Positions 36,714 to 49,009 of a DNA stretch of 64,000 nucleotides are shown here, piece by piece. Source of the DNA: Liolophura sinensis. Taxonomy: Eukaryota > Mollusca > Polyplacophora > Chitonida > Chitonidae. The position numbers were made by a program, and so were the translations under genes. The notes beneath the pieces are model-generated. The model saw only the letters and a program-made list of their open reading frames with translations. It had not been told where the DNA came from and searched no databases. Within the stretch, counting starts at the first letter, position 1. Each line of letters starts with the position of its first letter. The DNA is taken from the NCBI RefSeq assembly GCF_032854445.1, contig NC_088295.1, forward strand, positions 32,210,510 through 32,274,509. Direction: 5' to 3'.

Positions 36714-36994
36714 AGGTATTTCAAGTTACCGACGTCGAATTTAAATCATGAAATCATCGTAAAAATGTCGTTAGCACAAACACGTTTGAGAGATCAACGA
36801 AACTGATTAAAACAGAAAAGATAAACTGTGATAATCTTTTACATCATCAGGTCTCGAATTAGAAAATCTCCTTTGGTCTGCTACTTTTTTCCAGTCATAA
36901 AGTTTAAGCAGTCCCAATAGCTGCAATTTTTAAACATGGCCTGCCAATTTAGGAGTTCAATTAAAGTAAACCTTGAGGTCTGTTTTCAACAACT

Positions 36995-37470
36995 TTCTGA
37001 TATTTGCCTCCCTGAACGTTTAATCATTGAATTTCAAAATCCAGTCGGTCCATAACGAAATCGGCTTTCAAATTCACTCTAAAGCAGGAGAGAACAGGAA
37101 ATTTATTATCACCTCTGCGAGAGTAAATCCAATCCCGAGTGGAAATGTTGTTGCAATCCGCAGAAATATTTTCTTCTCGTCGAAATAATTTTTTGCAGTC
37201 ATGGCGAGTCGGGTCTACTAACATTTCCGAACCGCGCGCCAAAAGACAAGGAAATCAACCTAACAGGACCACGCAGCCTTGAATGACAAGTTTAGTGATG
37301 ATTTCATCAGTCATCATGGATTAAAATAGAAAGAACAATTTGCCCAGTCGGTCGAACGAGAAAAGTCAACTCCAAAGGTTTCTGTCAAGGCATGAGGCTA
37401 TCGATTATCGTCTGCGCAGCTGTCTCATGATCTAAGTTTTCTGACCGTGGCCTTTTCAATCTCAACAAGA
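36995..37470. other. Nearly invariant block shared by the duplicated units
   Basis: This block differs from its counterpart at about 44,735-45,205 at only about three positions by eye, while both flanks differ every 10-20 bp. The part retained in unit 3 (about 60,700-60,850) matches as well. On the minus strand a 72-codon frame (37,242 to 37,024) is identical in protein in units 1 and 2, the only base change there being silent. I do not recognise the protein, and coding status is unproven. Confidence 0.5.
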
Positions 37471-38641
37471 AGTAAACATTAGTTTCGCTTTTTGTTGATG
37501 CAAAAACGGAAGTACATGCCGCAATACGATCGCACACCAGCATTCGAGATCACGCGCCTTTCTACGTGATCTACGGCACCGAGACAAGGCTCGTGTATAG
37601 ATGGGCGCCATCAGCGCAGTGATTTCCCCCAAAATTTGGGAATAATTGTTGATAGAGGAGTACCAGATATTTAATAAGTATTTTCAGATTCCTTGAGTCG
37701 AAATCTGTATCAGTGCCATAAAATCAAGCAACTACCTGCATCTGAATTAATACATCTAAAAAAATGAGCTATTTACTCACTTATTAGCTAATGAATATTA
37801 AGTTCTTCAACAAGACGGCGCCCAATGAAAGACGGCATGAAAAGTTTGAAGAAGTAATCGCGTACGCCAAGGCAGGCGGTGGCGTTTCTGTAGAGATAAA
37901 AGCAAAGCAGCAAAGTCACCTCTCTTTGCACGGCATGTGAGAAAATTGTAGTCTAATTGGCTGGGTGTGGTATAAGTCTTGTATATCAGCTTATGCCTTG
38001 GATCATCCAGCGTCCAGAACACAGTGAAGAACTCACGATAACTTTTGTTGAATCCCTGTGAATTCTGTTATGCAAAATCAATATTTAAATTGTCATGGTT
38101 CAGCTTGAACACGGACGGAGATGTTAATAATACCCACTGACGCCTGTAAATAGCGCGCTGCTCAACAGTTCAGTACGTTCGACATCGCGTGCAGTTGTTT
38201 ACACAAGGCGAAAGTAATCATCTCAGGTCAGGTGACGTAATGCAAGAGCTTCGCTTTCGACGGCGCTGTTGTTAAAAGTATGGCGCCCAAGTCTGTTAGA
38301 GATGTAAGCACAACGGAGGCAGTAGGTACATCTCTATTTTAGAATGCGCACATTAGCACACAAGCGAAGGGAGATAATTCTGTTCTTAAGTAGCTTTCAG
38401 CAAAGAGTTGTCTCTTGTGTCATCTCTCTGTGGTTTGCAACGGCCGCGAGTGGTGTCTCATACATTGGCGTCTCATGTTAGGCCTAGGATTTTATTGGTT
38501 CATTTTTTGTTTGGCAGGCCGGTTTTAAGTTGGCCTGATATGACCAATTTTCGGCCCCCATTTCGAGCAAACATTCCTGAACACAAGACACTGATGTGGA
38601 GCTTATACATTTCCCCTAATTTCGATCCTCGTAGAATAATG

Positions 38642-38841
38642 NNNNNNNNNNNNNNNNNNNNNNNNNNNNNNNNNNNNNNNNNNNNNNNNNNNNNNNNNNN
38701 NNNNNNNNNNNNNNNNNNNNNNNNNNNNNNNNNNNNNNNNNNNNNNNNNNNNNNNNNNNNNNNNNNNNNNNNNNNNNNNNNNNNNNNNNNNNNNNNNNNN
38801 NNNNNNNNNNNNNNNNNNNNNNNNNNNNNNNNNNNNNNNNN
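38642..38841. other. Assembly gap, 200 N
   Basis: Exactly 200 N, a conventional placeholder size. The flanks match 46,575 and 47,421 in unit 2, where the intervening sequence is 845 bp, so the real gap is probably larger than shown. Confidence 0.95.
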
Positions 38842-39268
38842 AAAGTCTGGTAGATGTTAAACTTTCCCTCTGTCAACTGGCAATGAACAGAACAGCTTCA
38901 AACTGGAATGAACCAGTGGGGTACTTTGTTTAGAGAACTGGAGCTACCCATTCCATTTTAAGGGGGGTGGGGTGGAACTCAGTTCCTGGTCGACAGATTC
39001 TTATAATTTCCTCGAAATGCAGATATCTTTTACCGTATAATATGACGTGAAATTAGTCCCGGGGAAATTGCTATATGTAGAACCGCAGACTAGGACACTC
39101 TCTGAACTCATCCCTGTCGCTGACGGAAGGACTTGTCTTCCCTTTAACGCCAGCCAAGTCAGAGACTTGTAAACCTAGGCCTAATACACATAATCTACAA
39201 CAGTCTGGTGTACGTGTACGTGTAGGGGGAGGAAAAAGTCGGTTAATGTTAGTGTTATGTAAGTAAAG

Positions 39269-39639
39269 GAGTGAGTGAGTGCTTGGGGTTTAACGTCGTG
39301 CTCAACAATTTTTCAGTCATATGACGACAAAGGAATGTTTAGGGTGTATGTAATGTACCTCCCTTGTTGCATGACGGATTTCCACCGCTCTTTTATCTAG
39401 TGCTGCTTCACTGAGACGACTTACCGAAGGCAAGGGAGCCGCCCCTCCCGAGTCATAACACTGATACGGGTCAACCAGTAGTTGCACTATACCCTTCATG
39501 CTGAACGTCAAGCGAGGAAGTTACAACTTCCTCTTTTAAAGTCTTAGGTGTGACTTGACCAAGGATTGATCCTGGATCTACCGCTCCTGAAGCGGACGCT
39601 CTACCAACTGTGCTATCCAACTGTGCTATCCGGGCCGGT
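39269..39639 (-). repeat. tRNA-derived SINE in the leader of GH31 copy C
   Basis: Read on the minus strand: a tRNA-like head 'ggatagcacagttggtagag' with 'cgtccgcttcaggagcgg', then 'aagactttaaaagaggaag', a body, and a 3' end 'ttaaaccccaagcactcact' with CACT repeats. It is flanked by tgtaagtaaag (39,258-39,268) and tgtaagtcaaag (39,640-39,651). The corresponding site before copy F (63,740-63,750) is empty. Its head has a 13-bp internal duplication (actgtgctatcca). Confidence 0.85.
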
Positions 39640-39870
39640 TGTAAGTCAAAGAAACTGTACGACTAACAGAATGAAAAACGCTAATCTATCCAAACACTGC
39701 ATTATTACCGAGGCCTTACTTTGGTTACGGCGTGTTAAGCCGATACAGGTTATCTACATGTGCTTCAGTGTATTACATCTACCTTCTGGTCGTTCAAAGC
39801 AAAGCAATAATTGTGCTATTCTGTGAATGAGTGAAGACATTGCTGTGGTGTTCTATATGGAGAGCAGAAA

Positions 39871-42078
39871 ATGAGTGCGTTCTTTTGCAAGTTTGACGAA
39901 GGAAAACACAAGATACTGTTTTGCTCTTCCCCGGTAACAATACCGAAGAGCCATTTCTGCGTGGCATAATTCGTGGATTTCCAAAAAGACAACGTATCAC
40001 CCCAGACAAATCAGAATGTGTAATTCAGGCTGGAGAGGACAGTGTGGAATTTGGGCAAATGGCGACCCTACAAGTTTCCAGGATGAGCGTGGGAAGGGAC
40101 AAAGAAATAGACTCTTTCCACATCTCACTAAAAGCTCACAGTCGCGATTATACGCCTGAGATAGAATTTGATCTGGAACCAGATAAAGTTCACTGGTACG
40201 GTGGATCGGAGTTGTATATTCAGCAATGGCCGATGAACAACTCGCATATACCAGACGGACCGTATCTGTCTAACGATTACCTGTGTATGCCAAAGGATCA
40301 CAAAGCCTCTGGACCCGTCTTAGAAAGGTACTGGATCAATTCCCGAGGAGTTGGAGTCTGCGTGGACAATGAAGTGCCACTACACGTAAGCTGGGACGGT
40401 ACTTACGGGCAATTCAGACTGAAAGCAGTTTTCGACGATACGCAATATGCTAGTGTTAAACTTCAGAGGACGGCTTACCGACACTGTCGCTTACTATCTA
40501 TAAGGCGTCCAATGTGAAAGAAGTGCATCAAACAATGTCCAGCATCTGCTTCAGTAAACCACTGGGGAAACCGGACGAACGGATGATCAGGAGTCCCATC
40601 TGGTCCACATGGGCAACATACAAAGTCAACATCGATCAGAAGAAAATCTTGGACCTTGCTCAAGATATTCTGAGTCACGGCTTCTCCAATAGTCAGTTAG
40701 GAATTGATGATATGTTTTCCAGTTCCTACGGAGACATTGACTTCAGTGAAGCGAAGTTCAGTGACCCCAGGGCAATGATAGATAATCTGAAGAACCTCGG
40801 GTTCCGTGTTACTCTTTGGGTGATGCCATTTTCCAACCTTGATTCCAGTGCATTTAAGGAAGGTACAAAGAAGGGATACTTCGTCAAGGAAACGCGTGGC
40901 GAAGCCCCAGCCTTGGTAAAATGGTGGCAAGGTATAGGAGCTGTTCTAGACCTCACCAATCCTGAAGCGGTCGAGTGGTATTCCCAGAGGCTGAGGAAAA
41001 TTCAGCAAGACTACGGTGTAGATTCTTTCAAGTTCGATGGTGGCGAAATAGGTTACTTGCCCATGAACTTCAAAACATTCCGCCCACTGAAAAACACCTG
41101 GAGAGTACACAACTCTCTACAACAAGTTAATCTGCAGCTTCGGAGGAATGGTGGAAATGCGATCTGCCTTTTATGTCACAGGAGTTCGCCAACTTCGTCC
41201 GTGTGACAGACAAAGATTCCTGCTGGGGCTATGAAAACGGGCTACAGTCATTGATCCCAACCGTACTTACCATTGGACTTCTTGGCTACCCTTACGGTTC
41301 TTCCGGACATGATAGGTGGTAACGCTTACGGTGAACATGGCGAATTCCACTTAACTGTTCTGCCCCAGAGAGAGTTGTACATCCGCTGGCTGGAACTGAC
41401 GGCGTACCTACCCTCAATGCAGTTTTCTGTGTTACCATGGCAATATGACGAAGAGGTTGTGCAACTGGCCAGAAAGTTCGTGGACATCCATGAAAATATT
41501 GTTGCCTCTCGGATTATAGAGGCAATCAAGCAAACACATTCTGAGGGTAAGAGTTGTGTTGTACATATCAAGACGCCGCGCTTAAATGACTGTTTGGCAG
41601 ATAACTTCATTTTGTCTTACCTTATTTTGCTCGTTATTGACACTTTCTCAGTTGAATTTTGGTTCATTTATTTAATTATTATTTTGGTCCAGTCCATTTG
41701 CTTTTGATCGTTCAATCCGTTCCGTGTATGCCTTTTACTGTAACCCCCGTATAAAAGTTTCTATTCAGTGAAACATTTCATCACCAAATCTTAATTCTCT
41801 TTTCTTCTTATTTGTGTACACCAGGCACGCCCTTGATTCGCCCAATCTGGTGGCTGGCCCCGGAAGATGAGGACGCCCTTCAGGTGGACTCGGAGTTTAT
41901 GGTGGGAGACTCCTTACTCGTAGCTCCAATACTAGAGGATGCTCAGCGACAGAGAAGTATATACTTACCAGAGGGCAAATGGCGGGATGAACTTCGTGGT
42001 TGTGAGCTAGACGGCAAAACCTGGCTACAAGACTACAGAATCGAACTAGATCAAGTGGCTACCTTTGTAAAGTTTTGA
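39871..42078 (+). pseudogene. GH31 copy C: full-length MYORG-like gene with five homopolymer frame breaks
   Basis: Exon 39871-41546, intron with gtaaga donor, last exon 41825-42078. It starts MSAFFCKFDEGKHKILFCSS and follows copy B throughout, including FKFDGGEIGYLP (nucleophile Asp kept) and VTDKDSCWGYENG (acid/base Asp kept). The frame changes at five places, each in a base run: C-run 39929-39932 (one short), T-run 40462-40463 (one short), A-run 41090-41094 (one long), T-run 41169-41172 (one long) and G-run 41296-41297 (one long). Summed, these give 643 codons, in register with B. It may be a young pseudogene or a sound gene with consensus errors. The leader 39,652-39,870 matches that of copy F. 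Confidence 0.8.
41825..42078 (+). CDS. GH31 copy C, last exon
   Basis: Open exon coding TPLIRPIWWLAPEDEDALQV through to VATFVKF and TGA. It differs from the last exon of B at a few residues (for example DGKTW for DGKIW). The acceptor is tacaccag. Confidence 0.8.
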
Positions 42079-42153
42079 ACTATGGACTGATTATTCATAA
42101 ATACTGCTGCATTCTAACTTATGAAATACCCGTTCCCAAATATTCTTCCATCA

Positions 42154-42825
42154 TGGAGTTGACGGCCTATCTACCCTCCATGCAGTTCTCCGTGTTACCA
42201 TGGCAATATGATGAAGAGGTTGTGCAATTGGCCAGGAAGTTCGTGAACATTCATGAAAGGATGGTGGCTCCGCGTGTTCTAGAAGCCATCGAGGACGCCC
42301 AGGCAAATGGTAGGTTCCATAATTATAACTTCCTCATAGACATGCAGGCTAAATGATAAATGACTTGCAATTTCCTTACATGTTGCTAACTGGTTATCAA
42401 AATGACAAATATACATTGTTTAAACTTTTAAATAATTGTAAGTACTGTTGGCCCAACGACATATTATCCTTCTTGGTGCCTAACTATTCATTAACTATCC
42501 CTATATTATATTAAGTATGATATTAGTTTTTCGCTATATATTGTATACATTCTGTTTCACTTTTTGCACAGGCATACCCTTGATCCGTCCAATCTGGTGG
42601 CTGGCTCCGGAAGATGAGGACGCCCTTCAGGTAGACTCGGAGTTTATGGTGGGAGACTTCTTACTCGTGGCTCCAATACTAGAGGATGCTCAGCGACAGA
42701 GAAGTATATACTTGCCGGAGGGCAAATGGCGGGATGAACTTCGTGGTTGTGAGCTAGACGGCAAAACCTGGCTACAAGACTACAGAATCGAACTAGATCA
42801 AGTGGCTACCTTTGTAAAGTTTTGA
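42154..42825 (+). pseudogene. GH31 C': extra 3' end of mixed B/C origin
   Basis: Starting abruptly inside the coding sequence at 'ggagttgacggcctatctac', this copy repeats the end of the long exon (to 42309), the intron, and the last exon (42572-42825). The exon end and intron are of B type (gtaggttccataatt). The last exon carries DGKTW, as in C. It joins the 3' flank of C at 'aaatattcttccatcat'. It has no promoter or 5' part, so it is a leftover of unequal exchange, though C could in principle splice into it. Confidence 0.85.
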
Positions 42826-45800
42826 ACTATGGACTGATTATTCATAAATGCTGCTGCATTCTAACTTATGAAATACCCGTTCCCAAATATTCTTCCATCA
42901 TCAGGTAAATTGTTTTGCCTCTGACATGTTCTACATAAGTAGGTGTGTTTGTCTTAAGAATGTTTGAAATGTTTATTCTAATAAGCAGATGTGATATTTT
43001 TATATCTTGTTACCCATTGATATGTTCTTCACCTTCATATTTACACAAGGTTTGATAAACCGTGACATGCAATGCTTACCTGGCTTGCAATGTGAACTTG
43101 CAATCAAGTGAATATGGTTTCCAAGTACGTGAACCTGGTTTCTAACTACGTGAACCTGGCTTGTAATTACGTGAACCTGGCTTGCAATGACGTAAATTTG
43201 GCTTGCTTGGACTTGAATTTGGCTTTTGATGACATAAATGGTAGTCATGTTAAGCTAACAAAATTAGTTAAACGTTTGGCGGTATATTTTACCGATTCAT
43301 AATTCTACATCGACATGGACTTCAAATTTATCTCCTGACCTAAGATTAAATTTCACGGAGATCGTCACCCTGGCATATGGATTTTTAAGTTTAGGTAAGC
43401 ATCTCTTACAAAACGTCGCACAAAAGTGTGGCCGGTTTGCAGCAGCATACAGAATATGAAATTCAATAAAATGGCCCCTTCATTTTTCACAAGAGTATAA
43501 GTCAAATAGATATGTGCAGAATACAATGTTAACGCTGTACAGGCTGTCGGGATATTAACCTTGGGATAGCTGGGTTATAACTAGATGGTTGGGTTGGGTG
43601 TTATACACCATCATAACAGTATGGTCGTTAGTTGGTACACATGATCACAGTGTCGGTACACGTGATTACGGCGTAGGCACATGTCGCACATTATTATAGT
43701 GTTGGTACACGTACCTGACCAAAGTGTTAATGACACCTTATCACAGCGTTAAAATTGGCATACATGTCGACTGCTTACGTATATATCTTTGTTTACAGCG
43801 TTAGTACACCTGATTACAGTGTTGGTAACACCATTATTACAGCGTAGGTATCTATGGTTAATTTGTTGGTACACTTGATTATAGCTTAATATACCTGGTA
43901 CAACACTGATAAGTGATCACGGCATCAGGTCTATACCTTATTACTGTATGTTCATACATCTGATTAGAGTGTTGGTCCAGCTGATTACAGTATGTTGGTA
44001 CACAAGATTACAGCGTGTTCACATACCTGATTACTGCTTTGATACACCTGATTGCAGTATGATGGTACACCTGATTACAGCTTTGGTGCACCTGATTACA
44101 GCTTTGGTACACCTGATTGCAGTATGATGGTACACCTGATTACAGGGTGTCGACACACCCGATTACAGCTTTGGTACACCTGATCACACAGTGTTGACAT
44201 ACCTGATTACAGCTTTGGTACACCTGATTCCAGTATGTTGGTAGCCCTGATAACAGAGTGTTGACATGCCTTATTACAGCTTTTGCACAACCGATTGCAG
44301 TGTGTTGGTACACCTGATTTTAGCTTTGGTACACCAATGTTGACGTTACAGTATATTGGTGCACGTCTGCGTCTTGTAGCATGAGGGTCAAAGTATATTT
44401 AAACCCCATGCACTCACTCACTCACTCACTTAAAGTATATTTTAAGGTATTTCAAGTTACCGATGTGGAATTTAAATCATGGAATCATCGTAAAAATGTC
44501 GTTAGCACAAACACGTTTGAGAGATCAACGAAACTGATTGAAACAGAAAAGATAAACTGTGATAATCTTTTACATCATCAGGTCTCGAATTAGAAAATCT
44601 CCTTTGGTCTGCAACTGTTTTCAAGTCATAAAGTTTAAGCAGCCACAATAGCTGCAATTTTTAAACATGGCCTGCCAGTTTAGGAGTTCAATTTATATTA
44701 AACCTTGAGGCCTGTTTTCAACAACTTTCTGATATTTGCCTCCCTGAACGTTTAATCATTGAATTTCAAAATCCAGTCGGTCCATAACGAAGTCGGCTTT
44801 CAAATTCACTCTAAAGCAGGAGAGAACAGGAAATTTATTATCACCTCTGCGAGAGTAAATCCAATCCCGAGTGGAAATGTTGTTGCAATCCGCAGAAATA
44901 TTTTCTTCTCGTCGAAATAATTTTTTGCAGTCATGGCGAGTCGGGTCTACTAACATTTCCGAACCGCGCGCCAAAAGACAAGGAAATCAACCTAACAGGA
45001 CCACGCAGCCTTGAATGACAAGTTTAGTGATGATTTCATCAGTCATCATGGATTAAAATAGAAAGAACAATTTGCCCAGTCGGCCGAACGAGAAAAATCA
45101 ACTCCAAAGGTTTCTGTCAAGGCATGAGGCTATCGATTATCGTCTGCGCAGCTGTCTCATGATCTAAGTTTTCTGACCGTGGCCTTTTCAATCCCAGCAA
45201 GAAGTAAACATTAGTTTCGCATTTTGTTGATGCAAAAACGGGAGTACATGCCGCAATACGATCGCACATGAGCATTCGAGATTACGCGCCTTTCTACGTG
45301 ATCCTACGGCACCAAGACAAGGCTCGTATATACATGGAGGCCATCAGCGCACTGATTTCCCCCCAAATTTTGGGATAATTGTTGATAGAGGAGTACCAGA
45401 TATTTAATTAACTATTATCAGATTCCTTGAGTCGAAATCTGTATCAGTGCCATAAAATCAAGCAACTACCTGCATCTGAATTAATAAAAAACATCTAAAA
45501 TAAAAATGAGCTATTTACTCACTTATTAGCTAATGAATATTAAGTTCTTCAACAAGACGACGCCCACGAAAGACGGCATGGAAAGTTTGAAGAAGTAATC
45601 GCGTACGCCAAGGCAAGCGGTGGCGTTTCTGTAGAGATAAACGCAAAGCAGCAAAGTCATCGCTCTTTGCGCGGTGAGAAAAGAAATGTCGTAGTCTAAT
45701 TGGCTGGGTATGGTATAAGTCTTGTATATCAGCTTATGCCTTGGATCATCCAGCGTCGAGAACACAATGAAGAACTCACGATAACTTTTGCTGAACCCCT

Positions 45801-47940
45801 GTGAATTCTGTTATCAAAATCAATATTTAAATTGCAATGGTTCAGCTTGAACACGGACGGAGATGTTAATAATACCCACGGACGCTTGTAAATAGCGCGC
45901 TGCTCAACAGTTCAGTACGTTTGACATGGCTTGCAGCTGTTTACACAAAGCGAAAGTAATCATCTCAGGTCAGGTGACGTAATGCAAGAGCTTCGCTTTC
46001 GACGTCGCTGTTGTTAAAAGTATGGCGCCCAAGTCTATTAGAGATGTAAGCACAACGGAGGCAGTAGGTACATCTCTATTTTAGAATGCACATTAGCAGA
46101 CAACTGAAGGGAGATAATTCTGTTCTTAAGTAGCTTTCAGCACAGAGTTGTCTCTTGAAACATCTCTCTGTGGTTTGCTACGGCCACGAGTGGTGTTTCC
46201 TTCGTTTTCGGTGAATAATAAATTCGTTGTATCTTTATCACGCGCCCATAAATTAGAAAGCAAAACTTAGAGATGTCTCATACATTGGCGTCTCATGCTA
46301 GGCCTGCGATTTTATTTGTTAATTTTTTGGTTTGGCAGGCCGGTTTTAAGTTGGCCTGATATGTCAAATTTTCGGCCCCCATTTCCCGACCTGCATCATA
46401 TGATGTGTACAAGATAGGATAACTCCGATTAATCAAGGTCTTCAAGGTCTTTTGGTCTGTAAAGGGAAGCAGTGGAAAACTCTTGCAGACATGAAATGGA
46501 GCGAACATTCCTGAACATAAGACACTGATGTGGAGCTTATGCATTTCCCCTAATTTCGATCCTCGTAGAATAATGAGGGCACAGTATTCTTTTCCATCAA
46601 CGAGGATCTACGCAGCCTGTCCCTAGGTCATTTTGAGCCTTGGGGTACTGTAGAGGCGAGGGGTAGCAGTGGCATAAGGTGGACGAATTTGCCAAATGTG
46701 TTATTGCTGACATACACAAACGTGTGCACCACTCTGTATATGCAGAATCAAGACACTATGCATAGGTTGTAAATGTTAAAACCAACGGCTGCCCGATTCA
46801 AAACTTGTGGGTAATGAAGAGCATTTCTCGCCCTAAGCTAAGTTCTGTTCTAAGCTGTGTAAAAAGTATTGTAAAGGACAGATTCTCTTCTGTCGCGCAG
46901 AAGGGCATGTGAACTATCTCTTCGCGTTACGAACTATATGACCTACAGCAAAATACAAATGACCTTGACCATGACACATCTTGACCTGACTTGTTTGTCT
47001 GTCAGCAGTCAGTGGATGGTCGGTGCTTCCTATGTGTTCTGAACAGTTTCCCTCCACTATAATGCTGTCCGCCTTAGTATAAGTAAAATAGTCTTGATTA
47101 TACGACGTAAAATCCCAGTCAAATAAATAAATATAACATAATGCAGGGAAGATAAAAAATGGTAAACAGTACAGGCTAAAAAAAACATATGCTTGACCTG
47201 TATTTTAACTCCTTTGTTGGTAACCTAAACATTTTGAGCTTGCCAGTAAACACTGGTAGAAAGTCGCACCTGTGGAATTCCATATTACAAATTATAGCAC
47301 TTGGTGAATACTGTTTATAAACAATGACAGTAATATTGGCTGGAAATTGTTAGTGTATGTACATGTATAACAAGGTCGTGGTCTGGCATGTATTCATAGC
47401 CTAAGGCTGTGTAAATAACGTGAGTCTGGTAGAAGATAAACTTTCCCTCTGTTAACTGGCAATGAACAGAACAGCTTTAAACTGGTATGAACCAGCGGGG
47501 TACTTTGCTTCGCGAGTTGGAGCTATCCATTCCATTTTATCGGCGGGGGGGGGGGGGAACACTCGAATTTTTCCTCGAAATGAAGTTATCTTTTACCCTA
47601 TAATGTGACATGAAATTAGTCCGGGAAAATTGCTATATGTAGAACCGCAGACTAGGACACTCTCTGAACTCATCTCTGTCGCTGACGGAAAGGCTTGTCT
47701 TCCCTTTAACACCACGCCAAAGACTTGTAAACCTAGGCACGGCCCCTAATACACATATCCTACAACGGTGTGGTGTACGTGTACTTTAGGAGGAAGAAGT
47801 CGGTTAATGTTAGTGTTATGTAAGTCAAGGAGTGAGTGAGTGCTTGGGGTTTAACACTCGTGCTCAACGCTTTTTCAGCCATATGACGACAAAGGAATGT
47901 TTAGGGTGTATGTAATGTACCACCTTGTTGCAGGACGGAT
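42826..47940. repeat. Duplicated downstream unit 2 of the GH31 cluster
   Basis: Same order as unit 1: 21-bp array (43,075-43,225), 22-bp array (43,625-44,340), nearly invariant block (44,735-45,205), and the sequence missing in the gap of unit 1 (46,576-47,420). It ends in a truncated SINE (from about 47,828) that runs into the rearranged copy D. Confidence 0.88.
46994..47134 (+). repeat. SINE 3' part (MetaSINE-like), unit 2
   Basis: 'gtctgtcagcagtcagtgga', then 'ccactataatgctgtccgcc' and a tail 'cagtcaaataaataaat'. The same copy is at 61,868-62,006 in unit 3, so it predates the duplication. Confidence 0.75.
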
Positions 47941-48000
47941 TCCCACCGCTCTTTTATCACACCGTAACTAAGGTAAGACATTGACTTCTGTGAAGCGAAG

Positions 48001-48604
48001 GACCGTATCTGTCTAACGATTACCTGTGCATGCCAAAGGCGTCCAATGTAAAAGAAGTGCATCAAACAATGCCCAGCATCTGCTTCAGTAAACCACTGGG
48101 AAACCGGACGAACGGATGATCAGAAGTCCTATCTGGGCAACTTACACAGTCCACATTGGCAACTTACAAAGTCAACATCGATCAGAAGAAAATCTTGGAC
48201 CTTCCTCAAGATATTCTGAGTCACGGCTTCTCCAATAGTCAGTTAGGAATCGATGACATGTTTTCCAGTTCTTACGGAGACATTGACTTCAGTGAAGCGA
48301 AGGACCGTATCTGTCTAACGATTACCTGTGCATGCCAAAGGTGCCCAATGTAAAAGAAGTGCATCAGACAATGTCCAGCATCTGCTTCAGTAAACCACTG
48401 GTAAACCGGACGAACGGATGATCAGAAGTCCCATCTGGGCAACTTACACAGTCCACATTGGCAACTTACAAAGTCAACATCGATCAGAAGAAAATCTTGG
48501 ACCTTGCTCAAGATATTCTGAGTCACGGCTTCTCCAATAGTCAGTCAGGAATCGATGACATGTTTTCCAGTTCCTACGTAGACATTGACTTCAGTGAAGC
48601 GAAG
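48001..48604. repeat. 302-bp tandem duplication inside GH31 copy D
   Basis: Two head-to-tail units, each starting 'gaccgtatctgtctaacgat' and ending 'gtgaagcgaag', with only a few differences. Each unit also holds a short internal echo ('gggcaacttacac' and 'tggcaacttacaa'). Confidence 0.92.
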
Positions 48605-49009
48605 TTCAGTAACCCTAGGGCAATGATAGACAATCTGAAGAACCTCGAGCTCCGTGTTACTCTCTGGGTGATGCCATTTTCCAACCTTGATTCCAGTGCA
48701 TTTAAGGAAGGTACAAAGAAGGGATACTTCGTCAAGGAAACGCGTGGCGAAGCCCCAGCCTTGTTAAAATGGTGGCAAGTTACAGGAGCTGTTCTAGACC
48801 TCACCAATCCTGAAGCGGTCGAGTGGTATTTCCAGATGGTGAGGAAAATTCAGCAAGACTACGGTTCTAGTATAGAATGTTGCGAACGTGTCTCGTTGAG
48901 TCTGCGCTCTGTGAATGAACTGAATTTTGTTGACAAATGCATGTACACTGGATAATATATATCCGCTGTCTGGGATAGATTAATTCACAACACACAGACA
49001 CCAAGAACG

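Larger units (their letters stand above)
34770..39257. repeat. Duplicated downstream unit 1 of the GH31 cluster
   Basis: From the B stop codon to the leader of copy C this sequence is repeated in the same order after copy C (42,826-47,940) and after copy D (59,123-63,750). By eye the copies are over 90% identical over long stretches, apart from indels. Together with the genes they form head-to-tail units. It contains a 21-bp array, a roughly 22-bp array, a nearly invariant block, and the assembly gap. Confidence 0.88.

Noticed and set aside
37807-38022. 71-codon minus-strand frame in GH31 unit 1
   Set aside because: The counterpart in unit 2 (45,526-45,765) shifts frame midway, so it is not preserved.
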